Shown piece by piece: positions 14,439 through 24,983 of a stretch of 54,628 nt of DNA. Where the stretch lies: NCBI GenBank assembly GCA_023399275.1, contig JAEWQH010000113.1:1-54628 (forward strand), given 5' to 3'. A program made the translations under genes and the position numbers. The first letter of the stretch is position 1, and every line of letters begins with the position of its first letter. Under the pieces are notes generated by a model, which was given only the letters and a program-made list of their open reading frames with translations, was not told the origin of the DNA and made no database searches. This stretch comes from Bacillota bacterium. Lineage in GTDB: Bacteria; Bacillota; Clostridia; Christensenellales; CAG-138.

Positions 14439-17408
14439 ATGTCCGACCGTATGACCCCCATCCCCTTTGCGGAGTTGATGAACTGGATTCTCGAGGAGCG
14501 CAGCCAGGGCAGCGTATTTGGCATCCGCCGCCCGTACGCAGCGCCCGAAGGCAAGGTGCTGGACCTCTTCGGCGAGCATCTGGAGACGCCGTTCGGGCCC
14601 GCGGCGGGCCCGCAGACGCAGCTGACGCAGAATCTCGTGGCGGCTTACTATGCAGGATGCCGCTTCTTCGAGCTCAAGACCGTGCAGACGCTCGACGGCG
14701 AGGATCTGCCCGTCTCCAAGCCCTGCATCCTCGCCGAGGACGAATGCTACAACGTCGAGTGGTCGACCGAGCTTCGCGTGCAGGAGGCGTTTGACGAATA
14801 CGTCAAAGCATGGTTTGCGCTCAAGCTGATGAGCTGGGAATTTGACCTCGGCCGGCCGGACGGCTTCATGTTTAACATGAGCGTAGGCTACAACTTCGAG
14901 GGTATCACCAGCGAGAAGATCGATCGCTTCATCGAAGGGCTCAAGGACGCCTCCGAAACGCCGATCTGGGAGGAATGCCGCGCCTGGGCAAAGGAGAATC
15001 TCTCGCGCTTTACCAAAGTGGATGCGAAGTATATCGACGCCATCTCCCCGAACATCTGCTCCTCCATCACGCTTTCGACTCTTCACGGCTGCCCGCCGCA
15101 GGAGATCGAGCGCATTGCGAGCTATCTCATCCATACAAAAGGACTCAATACCTTTGTCAAGTGCAACCCGACGCTGCTTGGGTATCAATTTGCGCGCAAG
15201 ACGATGGACGATATGGGCTACGACTACCTCGTCTTCGACGATTTCCACTTCAACGACGACCTGCAGTACCGCGACGCGGTGCCCATGTTCAAGCGTCTTT
15301 TGGATCTCGCCTGTGAAAACGGCGTGCAGTTCGGCCTGAAGTTGACCAATACCTTCCCTGTCGGCATCGCGCGAGACGAACTGCCCGGCACGGAGATGTA
15401 CATGAGCGGGCGCTCACTCTATCCGCTGACCATCGAGCTGGCGCACCGCATCAGCCGCGAATTTGACGGCAGGATGCGCCTCTCCTTCTCCGGCGGCGCG
15501 GATTTTTACAACATCACGGAGCTCTTCGACGCGGGCATCTGGCCGATCACCATCGCCACTACGCTGCTCAAGCCCGGCGGCTACCAGCGCGCCAAGCAGA
15601 TTGCGGAAAAGCTGGTCAAGGAGGAGTATGTTCCGTTCGACGGCGTCTCCGTCGGCAAGGTCGCCTATCTTGCACACGCGGCGCGCACCAACGAGCGGCA
15701 TCTCAAGCCCGTCAAGCCGCTGCCCGTACGCAAGATCAAAAGCAAGGTGCCGCTGACCAACTGCTTCATCGCGCCCTGTGAGCATGGCTGCCCGATCCAC
15801 CAGGATATCCCCGAATACATTCGCCTTGTGGGCGAGAGAAACTATACCGAGGCGCTCAGACTCATCCTTGAGCGCAATCCGCTGCCGTTCATTACGGGCC
15901 GCATCTGCTCGCACCGCTGCACGGAGAAGTGCACGCGCGGCTTCTACGAAGAGAACGTGCATATCCGCGACGCAAAGCTGCTCGCCGCGCGCGAGGGCTT
16001 CGACGGCGTCATCGGTTCGCTCAAACCCGAAGGCAAATCGCAGGCGAAAGTTGCCGTCATCGGCGGCGGCCCCGCCGGCATGGCGATGGGCTACCTGCTC
16101 GGCCGGCAGGGCGCACAGGTGACCATCTTTGAAAAGCGCGCGCAGCTTGGCGGCATCGTGCGCTACGTCATCCCGGGGTTTCGCATCGGCGACTATGGCA
16201 TCGACCGCGATGTCGACCTGCTCAAAGCCATGGGCGCGGAGATCCAGACGGATACCGCCGCGCCGAGTGTGGCGGAGCTGAAGAAGAGTGGATTTACGCA
16301 CGTGGTCTTCGCAACAGGCGCATGGGCGCACGGCTCCCTCAAGCTCGCCGAGGGAGAGAGCGTGAACGTGCTCGATTTCCTCGAACAGTATAAGTGCGAA
16401 ACGCTGGGCGACGTCGGCGCGCACGTGGTCGTCGTAGGCGGCGGCAACACCGCCATGGACGCGGCGCGCGCGGCAAAGCGCATCCGTGGCGTCGAAACCG
16501 CCAGCATCGTTTACCGCCGCACGCGGCGCTATATGCCTGCGGACGAAGAAGAGCTGCAGCTTGCGCTTGAGGACGGCGTGGTGTTTCGCGAACTGCTCAA
16601 CCCCGTTGCGCTCAAGGACGGCAAGCTCATCTGCAAAAAGTGCGTGCTCGGCAAGCCCGACGCAAGCGGCAGGCTCTCCTCCGTCGAAACGGACGAGCTG
16701 GTCTCCATCCCCTGCTCGCTGCTCATCTCCGCCATCGGCGAAAAGATCTCGGCCAGCGACTTTGTCGAAAACGGCATCGCGCTGACGGAGCGCGGCGCGG
16801 TGCAGGTCGATCCGAAAACGCTCGAAACCAGCGAAAAAAACGTGTTTGTCATCGGCGATGCGAACCGCGGCCCCGCTACGGTGGTCGAAGCCATCGCAGA
16901 TGCGCGAAAGGTCGCGGACGTCATCGTCGGCCAATATGCCGTCACCGTGCCGGAGGAGGCGAAAGCCTGCCAGGGAAACTGCCTGCTCAAGCAGGGCTCG
17001 CTCGCGGTCTACGACAGCGCCGGGCGCGAGACAGAACGCTGCCTGGCCTGCTCAACCATCTGCGAGTGCTGCGTGCAGGTCTGCCCAAACCGCGCCAATA
17101 TCGCCATCGACGTAGACGGCATGGACATGCCGCAGATCATACATGTGGACCGCATGTGCAACGAATGCGGCAACTGCACGGTGTTCTGCCCCTATGACAG
17201 CGCGCCTTACAAGGAGAAGTTCACGCTCTTCTCAACCGAAAAGGAGTTTGACGAGAGCGAAAACAAGGGCTTCTTCGTGCTCGGCGGCGCCAAGATCAAG
17301 CTTCGGCTCGACTCCGTCTTCACCGTAAAACTCGGCACAAACGAGATCGACGCCGACATCGAGCGGATCATCAACGCGGTCATCTGGGACTACAGCTATC
17401 TGCTCTGA
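14439..17408 (+). CDS. ygfK: YgfK-type oxidoreductase (putative selenate reductase subunit)
   Basis: A large multidomain redox protein of 989 residues. The N-terminal part (about 1-430) resembles a dihydroorotate-dehydrogenase-type TIM barrel. A GltD-like Fe-S domain follows (CEHGCPIH near 447, CSHRCTEKC near 490), then a pyridine-nucleotide-disulfide oxidoreductase domain with an FAD motif VAVIGGGPAGMA near 540 and an NAD(P) motif VVVVGGGNTAMDAA near 665. The C-terminus has two cysteine clusters (CLACSTICECCVQVC near 868 and CNECGNCTVFC near 906) typical of bacterial ferredoxins. The start is set by AAGGAGG. The name selenate reductase is historical; genetics now links YgfK to purine catabolism. 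Next to a molybdenum hydroxylase lacking a flavin domain, it is the likely electron-transfer partner (inference). Confidence 0.92.
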   Translation: MSDRMTPIPFAELMNWILEERSQGSVFGIRRPYAAPEGKVLDLFGEHLETPFGPAAGPQTQLTQNLVAAYYAGCRFFELKTVQTLDGEDLPVSKPCILAEDECYNVEWSTELRVQEAFDEYVKAWFALKLMSWEFDLGRPDGFMFNMSVGYNFEGITSEKIDRFIEGLKDASETPIWEECRAWAKENLSRFTKVDAKYIDAISPNICSSITLSTLHGCPPQEIERIASYLIHTKGLNTFVKCNPTLLGYQFARKTMDDMGYDYLVFDDFHFNDDLQYRDAVPMFKRLLDLACENGVQFGLKLTNTFPVGIARDELPGTEMYMSGRSLYPLTIELAHRISREFDGRMRLSFSGGADFYNITELFDAGIWPITIATTLLKPGGYQRAKQIAEKLVKEEYVPFDGVSVGKVAYLAHAARTNERHLKPVKPLPVRKIKSKVPLTNCFIAPCEHGCPIHQDIPEYIRLVGERNYTEALRLILERNPLPFITGRICSHRCTEKCTRGFYEENVHIRDAKLLAAREGFDGVIGSLKPEGKSQAKVAVIGGGPAGMAMGYLLGRQGAQVTIFEKRAQLGGIVRYVIPGFRIGDYGIDRDVDLLKAMGAEIQTDTAAPSVAELKKSGFTHVVFATGAWAHGSLKLAEGESVNVLDFLEQYKCETLGDVGAHVVVVGGGNTAMDAARAAKRIRGVETASIVYRRTRRYMPADEEELQLALEDGVVFRELLNPVALKDGKLICKKCVLGKPDASGRLSSVETDELVSIPCSLLISAIGEKISASDFVENGIALTERGAVQVDPKTLETSEKNVFVIGDANRGPATVVEAIADARKVADVIVGQYAVTVPEEAKACQGNCLLKQGSLAVYDSAGRETERCLACSTICECCVQVCPNRANIAIDVDGMDMPQIIHVDRMCNECGNCTVFCPYDSAPYKEKFTLFSTEKEFDESENKGFFVLGGAKIKLRLDSVFTVKLGTNEIDADIERIINAVIWDYSYLL

Positions 17409-17463
17409 GTCGATTCGCGGTGCCGGCCGCTCGTAATTCCGGCGTTCATCTGGAGGAATTTAC

Positions 17464-20028
17464 ATGGCGACTCTAACCGTCAACGGACAGCTGGTTGCTG
17501 TTGAAAAAAATCAAAAGCTGCTGCCTTTCCTGCGGGACACGATGCTGCTGACCAGCGTGAAAAACGGCTGCTCCGAGGGCGCCTGCGGCACCTGCATGGT
17601 GCTCATAGACGGCAAGCCCACTAAGGCCTGCGTTCAGCAGACGGACAAGCTCGATGGGAAGTCTATCGTAACCGTCGAGGGCCTCAGCCCGCGGGAAAAG
17701 GATGTTTACGCTTACGCATTCGCCGTCTGCGGTGCGGTGCAGTGCGGCTTCTGCACGCCCGGCATGGTCATCAGCGCAAAGGGACTGATCGACAGAAACC
17801 CCGATCCAACGCGCGCGGACGCGAAGGAGGCCATCAAAAACAACATCTGCCGCTGTACGGGCTATAAGAAGATCGAAGACGCGGTTTTGCTCGCGGCAAA
17901 ACTTCTGCGTGAAAACACCGAGGTGCCAAAGACCGAACTGCCCGGCACTGTCGGCGACAGCATCCGCCGCATCGAGGCAGTCGACAAGACGCTCGGTGCC
18001 GCGCAGTATGCGGACGACATCCACCTGCCCGGCATGCTGCTCGGCTCCGCAGTGCGCAGCGGCTATCCGCGCGCAAAGGTGCTCTCCATCGATACCGCCA
18101 CGGCAAAGGCGATCGAAGGCGTTGTCGCCGTATTCACAGCGCAGGACGTGCCCGGCGCCAAAAAGATCGGCCACCTCGTGCAGGATTACGACGTGATGAT
18201 CCCCGTCGGCGGCATCACGCATTTTCTCGGGGATGCGGTGGCGCTCGTCGTGGCGGAAAATCAAGCCGCGCTCGACGCGGGTAAGGCGGCGGTTGCAGTG
18301 GCGTATGAGCCGCTCACCCCCATCCTCTCCGCCGAAGACGCACGCAAGGACGGCTTCGAACTCGTCCATCTCGAGCGAAAGGACAACCTGCTCTCCTTCC
18401 AGTGCGTCAAGCGCGGCAATGCGGACGAGGTCATCAAAAACAGTGCGCACGTGGTGACGAATCACTACAGCGTACCCTTTACCGATCATGCGTTTTTGGA
18501 GCCGGAGTGCGCGGTGGCCGAGGTGGAGGGCGACGGCGTGCATATCTACAGCGGGGACCAGGGCATCTACCAAACGCGCAAGGAGTGCGCCATGATGCTC
18601 GGCCTGCCGCAAGAGCAGGTGCGCGTAACCGCCATGATGGTCGGCGGCGGCTTTGGCGGCAAGGAGGATATGAGCGTGCAGCACCACGCAGCGCTCGCCT
18701 GCTACCTGCTCAAGCGCCCGGTCAAGGTTCGTTTTTCCCGCGCGGACAGCCTGCTCGTCCACCCAAAGCGCCACGCCATGGAGATGGACTTCACAACCGC
18801 CTGCGACGAAACCGGTAAGCTCACCGCCATGCGCGCGCGCATCATCGCGGATAGCGGCGCATATGCATCCCTCGGCGGACCGGTGCTCCAGCGCGCATGC
18901 ACGCACGCAGCGGGGCCTTACAACTATCAAAATGTGGATATCGAGGGCTATGCCTACTACACCAACAATCCGCCGGGCGGCGCGTTTCGAGGCTTTGGCG
19001 TGACGCAGAGCTGCTTCGCCACAGAGTGTAATCTCAACCAGCTTGCCGAGAAAACTGGCATGACGCCGTTTGAATTCCGCTATCTCAACGGCATCCGCCC
19101 GGGGCAAGTACTTCCAAACGGCCAGATTGCGGACGAAACCACCGCCCTGATCGAAACGCTGGACGCCGTTCGCCCGGTCATCGAGCGCAATCCCAAGGCC
19201 GGCATCGCCTGCGCAATCAAAAACAGCGGGCTTGGCGTCGGCGTGCCGGATGTTGGCCGATGCCGCATCGAGGTGCTGCGCGGCAAGCTGCATTTGCATT
19301 CCTCCGCCGCGTGCATCGGGCAAGGCATGGGCACCATTCAAACGCAGTTCGTCAAGGAGATCACGGGGCTTGCGCTCGAGCAGATCGTCTACCACGTTCC
19401 GGATACATCCGACGCGCCGAATGCCGGCAACACCACCGCCTCACGGCAGACGCTCTTTACAGGCGAAGCCGCCGTACGCGCGGCAAAGCTTGTCAAGGCG
19501 GCGATGGACGAGGCCGGTTCGCTCGAAGCGCTCGAAGGACGCAGCTTCCTCGGTGAATATGAGGGCAAGACGGACGCTATGGGCTCCGATAAGGAAAACC
19601 CCGTCTCCCATATCGCCTACGGTTACGCAACGCATGTAGTCGAGCTCGATGAAGAGGGGCGCGTTTGCAGCGTTACGGCTGCGCACGACGTAGGTCAGGC
19701 GGTCAATCCCGTTTCGCTGGAGGGGCAGATCGAAGGTGGCGTGGTCATGAGCCTAGGCTATGCGCTCACGGAGGATTTTCCGCTGGAAAACGGAAAGCCT
19801 CTGCGAAAGTTCGGTACGCTCGGCCTCTTCAAGGCAAGTATGACGCCGGATGTGCACCCAATCATCGTAGGGAAAGCCTCGAAAGACGGACTGGCCTGCG
19901 GCGCAAAGGGCGTAGGCGAGATCTGCTCCATCCCCACCGCGCCGGCGGTGCAGTTGGCCTACTATCACCGGGATGGGATCTTTCGCACGAAGCTTCCGCT
20001 TGAAAACACGCCATACAGCAAAAAGTAA
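17464..20028 (+). CDS. Two-domain molybdenum hydroxylase, xanthine dehydrogenase type (selenium-dependent family)
   Basis: An 854-residue fusion of a [2Fe-2S] subunit and a molybdopterin-binding subunit. The first 2Fe-2S cluster uses C36, C41, C44 and C56, and the second uses C94, C97, C129 and C131 (CGFCTPGM, CRCTGY). The Mo domain begins near residue 165 and includes GGGFGGKED, GGAFRGFGVTQS and the region AKGVGE with the catalytic Glu near the C-terminus. The FAD domain of full xanthine dehydrogenases is absent, and no separate FAD-subunit gene is adjacent. This layout fits the selenium-dependent xanthine dehydrogenase/XdhD group, in which Se is a labile cofactor and not selenocysteine; no in-frame TGA is present. 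GGAGG precedes the ATG. The likely substrate is xanthine or another purine. Confidence 0.9.
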   Translation: MATLTVNGQLVAVEKNQKLLPFLRDTMLLTSVKNGCSEGACGTCMVLIDGKPTKACVQQTDKLDGKSIVTVEGLSPREKDVYAYAFAVCGAVQCGFCTPGMVISAKGLIDRNPDPTRADAKEAIKNNICRCTGYKKIEDAVLLAAKLLRENTEVPKTELPGTVGDSIRRIEAVDKTLGAAQYADDIHLPGMLLGSAVRSGYPRAKVLSIDTATAKAIEGVVAVFTAQDVPGAKKIGHLVQDYDVMIPVGGITHFLGDAVALVVAENQAALDAGKAAVAVAYEPLTPILSAEDARKDGFELVHLERKDNLLSFQCVKRGNADEVIKNSAHVVTNHYSVPFTDHAFLEPECAVAEVEGDGVHIYSGDQGIYQTRKECAMMLGLPQEQVRVTAMMVGGGFGGKEDMSVQHHAALACYLLKRPVKVRFSRADSLLVHPKRHAMEMDFTTACDETGKLTAMRARIIADSGAYASLGGPVLQRACTHAAGPYNYQNVDIEGYAYYTNNPPGGAFRGFGVTQSCFATECNLNQLAEKTGMTPFEFRYLNGIRPGQVLPNGQIADETTALIETLDAVRPVIERNPKAGIACAIKNSGLGVGVPDVGRCRIEVLRGKLHLHSSAACIGQGMGTIQTQFVKEITGLALEQIVYHVPDTSDAPNAGNTTASRQTLFTGEAAVRAAKLVKAAMDEAGSLEALEGRSFLGEYEGKTDAMGSDKENPVSHIAYGYATHVVELDEEGRVCSVTAAHDVGQAVNPVSLEGQIEGGVVMSLGYALTEDFPLENGKPLRKFGTLGLFKASMTPDVHPIIVGKASKDGLACGAKGVGEICSIPTAPAVQLAYYHRDGIFRTKLPLENTPYSKK

Positions 20029-20124
20029 CGCATCCACAGCGCGGCGCATTTCGCAATCGGAAACGCGACTCGGTCTTATTTCGAAAAGCCCAAAGCGATT
20101 GTTTGCTTGCTTTTTCCTTTCAAG

Positions 20125-20145
20125 GCGGCGGGGCTCTCCCGCCGC
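20125..20145. terminator. Hairpin 1 of a triple terminator between convergent xdh-like and groEL genes
   Basis: A perfect 8-bp stem GCGGCGGG/CCCGCCGC with a 5-nt loop lies 97 bp after the hydroxylase stop. It has no T-tract of its own. Confidence 0.45.
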
Positions 20146-20150
20146 TCAGC

Positions 20151-20188
20151 CTGTCAAAAAAATCCAACAACAGGGATATTTTTGACAG
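20151..20188. terminator. Hairpin 2, bidirectional terminator-like
   Basis: CTGTCAAAAA-ATCC and GGAT-TTTTTGACAG form about 15 bp with one mismatch around a short loop. The A-run and T-run sit inside the stem; flanking CAG and CTG can extend the pairing. Confidence 0.5.
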
Positions 20189-20191
20189 ACT

Positions 20192-20217
20192 GAGAGCGCG
20201 GATTGCTCCGCGCTCTC
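20192..20217 (-). terminator. groL: Hairpin 3, probable groEL terminator
   Basis: A perfect 11-bp stem GAGAGCGCGGA/TCCGCGCTCTC with a TTGC loop lies 25 bp after the groEL stop. In the groEL direction it is followed about 10 nt later by the hairpin 2 region. Confidence 0.6.
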
Positions 20218-20241
20218 GCTTGTTGCTTGTGATGTCCGGGC

Positions 20242-21870
<1,629 letters not shown>

Positions 21871-21887
21871 AGTTCATTTCCTCCTGA

Positions 21888-22172
21888 TTATTCCACAACC
21901 GCGAGAATGTCGCTCTGGCGGACGATGAGATACTCTTTGTCGTCCAGCTTGACCTCGGTGCCCGCATACTTGGAGCAGATCACCTTGTCGCCCTCTTTGA
22001 CATACATGACGACATCCTTGCCGTCCACTACGCCACCGGGGCCGACGGAGACCACTTGCGCCATCTGCGGCTTTTCCTTTGCCGCGCTCGGCAGCACGAT
22101 GCCACCCTTGACAACCTCTTCGTTCTCGATGCTGATGACAACAACACGATCGGCCAAAGGTTTCAGTTTCAT
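21888..22172 (-). CDS. groES: 10 kDa co-chaperonin GroES
   Basis: A 94-residue co-chaperonin that caps GroEL. It begins MKLKPLADRVVV and contains the mobile-loop region VVKGGIVLPSAAKEKPQ and the conserved GDKVICSKYAGTEVK motif. The ATG at 22172 is preceded by AGGAGG, and an in-frame upstream extension would run through the CIRCE operator, so it is rejected. It is the first gene of the operon. Confidence 0.97.
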   Translation of the reverse strand: MKLKPLADRVVVISIENEEVVKGGIVLPSAAKEKPQMAQVVSVGPGGVVDGKDVVMYVKEGDKVICSKYAGTEVKLDDKEYLIVRQSDILAVVE

Positions 22173-22213
22173 ACGAGTTTCGCCTCCTATGTATTTAAGA
22201 TGCTTATTTTTTG

Positions 22214-22240
22214 TTAGCACTCTTTTTTGTTGAGTGCTAA
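22214..22240. promoter_or_regulatory. CIRCE operator (HrcA-binding site)
   Basis: TTAGCACTC-N9-GAGTGCTAA is a perfect match to the CIRCE consensus, located between the groES promoter and start codon. HrcA bound here represses groESL at normal temperature. Confidence 0.97.
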
Positions 22241-22251
22241 TCACGAAAATT

Positions 22252-22279
22252 ATTATACCACGAAAGATGCCATCGTCAA
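22252..22279 (-). promoter_or_regulatory. Promoter of groESL
   Basis: On the minus strand, TTGACG (22274-22279) and TATAAT (22252-22257) are separated by 16 bp. The predicted transcript starts at the edge of the CIRCE palindrome. Confidence 0.8.
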
Positions 22280-22432
22280 CTTTGAAAATGCAACGAAAAT
22301 GTGAAAATCTCCTCTTCGGCGTGCAAAACTACGGAACAAAGTCACACGGCATCCAACCGGGCGTCGTCTGCGCGGTTCTGCGCACCCTTTCCGTCCGGTA
22401 TGAATATGATTGGAAAAAGCGTAAGATTATGC

Positions 22433-22461
22433 TTGCATTTGCAGGCGCGGTATGCTAAACT
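22433..22461 (+). promoter_or_regulatory. Promoter of rpsT
   Basis: TTGCAT (22433-22438) and TAAACT (22456-22461) are separated by 17 bp, about 48 bp upstream of the rpsT start. Confidence 0.6.
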
Positions 22462-22509
22462 GACTTCTGTTCGAAAAGAATTTGAGACTGAATCAGGGGG
22501 TGAATTATT

Positions 22510-22773
22510 TTGGCAAACATCAAGTCCGCCATCAAGCGTGTCAAAATCACCGCGAAGCAGACGCAGAACAACCGAGCGGCCAAGTCTGAGATGAAGACGA
22601 CCATCCGCCGTTTTGACGAAGCGCTGCAGGCCGGGGACTCTGCCGCAACCGAAAAAGCGTATTTGACGGCCGTCAGCACGGTTGATCACGCTGCCGCTAA
22701 GGGCATGATCCACAAGAACGCTGCCGCCCGCAAAAAGGCGCAGCTGGCCAAGAAGCACACTGCGGCGCAGTAA
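22510..22773 (+). CDS. rpsT: Small ribosomal subunit protein bS20
   Basis: An 87-residue, very basic, Ala/Lys-rich protein that binds the 5' domain of 16S rRNA. The sequence ANIKSAIKRVKITAKQTQNN and the C-terminal IHKNAAARKKAQLAKK are typical of bS20. Translation starts at TTG, with GGGGGTGA upstream; a poor start codon is common for rpsT and allows autoregulation of translation. It is monocistronic, between its own promoter and an intrinsic terminator. Confidence 0.96.
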   Translation: MANIKSAIKRVKITAKQTQNNRAAKSEMKTTIRRFDEALQAGDSAATEKAYLTAVSTVDHAAAKGMIHKNAAARKKAQLAKKHTAAQ

Positions 22774-22795
22774 CCCCAGTTCGGTTTTCAGCTTT

Positions 22796-22825
22796 GGGCA
22801 TGTCGTTTCGGCATGCCCCTTTTTT
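22796..22825 (+). terminator. Intrinsic terminator of rpsT
   Basis: A GGGCATG/CATGCCC stem with an inner CG/CG pair is followed by CTTTTTT, 22 bp after the rpsT stop. Confidence 0.85.
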
Positions 22826-22826
22826 C

Positions 22827-22855
22827 TTGCTTTCCAGTATGAAAGCGAATAGAAT
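22827..22855 (+). promoter_or_regulatory. Possible promoter of yerC-rqcH
   Basis: TTGCTT (22827-22832) and TAGAAT (22850-22855) are separated by 17 bp, immediately after the rpsT terminator and 60 bp before the yerC start. Confidence 0.45.
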
Positions 22856-22915
22856 GATAGCAGGCAACCGGGTGATACCGGTCGGCCGAAGCGAAACAGG
22901 AAAGGGACTGCGCAC

Positions 22916-23218
22916 ATGGACGCATATGTTTCCCGGCTGGAGAGCGAGGAGCTGGACGACGTTTTCCACGCGATCCTCTCCCTCAACGATCTGTCGGAAT
23001 GCTATCGTTTTTTTGAGGATATGTGCACCATCAACGAACTGCAGTCGATGGCGCAGCGCTGGCAGGTTGCGCGCCAGCTCGACGCAGGCGAGACCTATCA
23101 GGATATCGCGCATCGCTTCAACGCCTCGAGCGCGACCATCAGCCGCGTCAACCGATGTCTGGAATATGGCGCGGGTGGTTACCGACTGATTCTGGACCGG
23201 CTGAAGCGGCCGGAGTAG
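22916..23218 (+). CDS. yerC: YerC/YecD family TrpR-like DNA-binding protein
   Basis: A 100-residue protein of the TrpR-related YerC/YecD family. The C-terminal half contains a helix-turn-helix (TYQDIAHRFNASSATISRVNRCL, residues about 59-81) of the Trp repressor type, preceded by the conserved helical core CTINELQSMAQRWQVARQL. The ligand and targets of this family are not well established. The ATG lies behind AGGAAAGG. It is followed after 61 bp by the NFACT gene and is probably cotranscribed with it; I see no amino-acid biosynthesis gene nearby to suggest a target. Confidence 0.85.
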   Translation: MDAYVSRLESEELDDVFHAILSLNDLSECYRFFEDMCTINELQSMAQRWQVARQLDAGETYQDIAHRFNASSATISRVNRCLEYGAGGYRLILDRLKRPE

Positions 23219-23279
23219 CGGCCCAGCCGAAAAGAGTACGCCTGTTACAGGTCAATATCGTAAAGCGACGGGATGAATC

Positions 23280-24983
23280 ATGGCAATGGACGGCATCGCG
23301 CTCGGCGCGGTGATCTGCGAACTGCAACCGCTCATCGGCGGAAAGATCGACAAGGTGCAGCAGCCCGAAAAGGACTTGCTGCTCTTTACTGTGCGCGCAA
23401 ACAACGCCACCCGGCGCCTGCTGGTCAGCACGCACGCAGAGAACGGGCGCATCCAGCTCACGAGCCGCGCGTTTGATAACCCCATGTCCGCGCCTGCGCT
23501 TTGCATGCTGCTGCGCCGCCGCCTCGTCGGAGGGCGCATCTGCTCCATCCGTCAGCTCGGGGCGGACCGTGTCTGCGAAATCATCGTTCTCGCACGAAAC
23601 GAGCTGTTTGACGAGGTCGCCCTGCGGATGATCGTGGAGCTGACGGGCAAGCACGCAAACTTTCTGCTGCTCGAACCCTCGGGCGCCATCGTGGACTGCC
23701 TGCGCCGCATCAGCGCGGGTGGAGACGGAGCGCGGATCCTGCTGCCGGGATTCCCTTACGAGCCGATACCCGCACAGAGCAAGCTCGATCCTTTTTCCGC
23801 ACCCGCGGATGCGTTTGAGCCGGTGTTTTCCGCGCCCGAACCGGCGCGCGCGCTGACGGCCGCGTTTGACGGCGTCTCCCGGCAGACCGCAGCGGCGCTG
23901 ATCTCGGCTGCGCAGGACGCAGGCGCGCTCCACGCGCTCTTTCACGCCATGAAGATCGGCGCATACGCCCCGTGTGTGGTGTTTGATGAAGCGGGCGAGC
24001 CCGTCGCCGCGTTGCCCTTCCTCCCTTGTGGCCAATATGCGCGCGTGGAGCAAGCCGCCGGCATGAGCGAAGCGCTGGATCGCTACTACGCGGGCCGTGA
24101 TCAGATCGTCCGCATCCGCCGCCACGGCGCGGCGCTGCGGCACGCGGTATCCGCCGCGCTGAGCCGCGCGCAGAATAAGTACGCAGCGTTTTGGGATGCG
24201 ATCCACCAGGGCGACGCCTACGAATCAGCCCGTGCGGATGGCGAGCTGATCCTGGCCAACCTGCATCTGGCAAAGCCCGGCATGCGCGAGCTGATCGTAG
24301 ACGACTATACCGCAGATCCGCCCGCAAAGCGCGCCATCTTGCTCGACCCCGCCTGCAGCGCGCAGGAGAACGCAAGGAAGTACTTTAAGCAATACCGCAA
24401 GGGCAAGCTCGGCAAGACATATGCCGAAGGGCAAATCGAACCCCTTGCGGGAGAAATCGCGTATCTGGAAGGGCAGCTGGAGAACATCGACAAGTGCGAC
24501 ACGCTCTACGAGCTCAGCGAGATTCAGGACGAGCTGATCCGCGAGCGCTATCTGCGCCCCGGCAGGACGCAGCCGGCGAAGCCGTCAAACAAGTCCTCCG
24601 CTCCCATGCGCTTTGTCTCCGGCGATGGGATTGCGGTCTATGTCGGCAAAAACAACCGGCAAAACGACGCGCTCACCCTGCAGACAGCCCGTTCGGAGAA
24701 CCTCTGGCTGCACGCAAAGAACATCCCCGGTTCGCATGTGATCGTGGACTTCGACGGAGAACCGCCCGAGGCGACGCTGCGCGAAGCGGCTTCTCTTGCG
24801 GCCTACTACTCACGGGCGCGCGCTTCCGCAGGCGTTCCGGTCGACTACACGCCGCGAAAATACGTTAAAAAGCCTTCCGGCGCACGCCCTGGCGCGGTGG
24901 TCTACTCCACAAACCGAACGCTCTATGTCACCCCGGACGCCACGCTCATTCAGCGCCTTCGTGAACGGGCGGAGCAAACATAG
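23280..24983 (+). CDS. rqcH: NFACT family protein RqcH (ribosome quality control)
   Basis: A 567-residue NFACT protein (older name: fibronectin-binding protein FbpA-like). In bacteria RqcH binds stalled 50S-peptidyl-tRNA complexes and recruits tRNA-Ala to add C-terminal alanine tails that mark nascent chains for degradation. The NFACT-N domain begins MAMDGIALGAVICELQ; a coiled-coil middle region lies around residues 350-420; the C-terminal NFACT-R (DUF814) domain includes NLWLHAKNIPGSHVIV and YTPRKYVKKPSGARPG. Length is the usual 560-590 residues. The ribosome binding site (CGGGATGA) is modest; the second ATG, two codons on, is an alternative start. Confidence 0.92.
   Translation: MAMDGIALGAVICELQPLIGGKIDKVQQPEKDLLLFTVRANNATRRLLVSTHAENGRIQLTSRAFDNPMSAPALCMLLRRRLVGGRICSIRQLGADRVCEIIVLARNELFDEVALRMIVELTGKHANFLLLEPSGAIVDCLRRISAGGDGARILLPGFPYEPIPAQSKLDPFSAPADAFEPVFSAPEPARALTAAFDGVSRQTAAALISAAQDAGALHALFHAMKIGAYAPCVVFDEAGEPVAALPFLPCGQYARVEQAAGMSEALDRYYAGRDQIVRIRRHGAALRHAVSAALSRAQNKYAAFWDAIHQGDAYESARADGELILANLHLAKPGMRELIVDDYTADPPAKRAILLDPACSAQENARKYFKQYRKGKLGKTYAEGQIEPLAGEIAYLEGQLENIDKCDTLYELSEIQDELIRERYLRPGRTQPAKPSNKSSAPMRFVSGDGIAVYVGKNNRQNDALTLQTARSENLWLHAKNIPGSHVIVDFDGEPPEATLREAASLAAYYSRARASAGVPVDYTPRKYVKKPSGARPGAVVYSTNRTLYVTPDATLIQRLRERAEQT

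Noticed and set aside
17473..19395. A 640-codon open frame on the minus strand opposite the molybdenum hydroxylase
   Set aside because: It is the reverse-strand shadow of a GC-rich gene. The plus-strand frame has all the Fe-S and Mo motifs, and the shadow has no recognisable domain or ribosome binding site. The same applies to long opposite-strand frames at 3664-4908, 9876-11300, 13025-14368, 15414-16934 and 28551-29849.
17464..20028. Selenocysteine codon in the molybdenum hydroxylase
   Set aside because: The frame is open throughout with no in-frame TGA, and selenium in this family is a labile cofactor, so no Sec insertion is needed.
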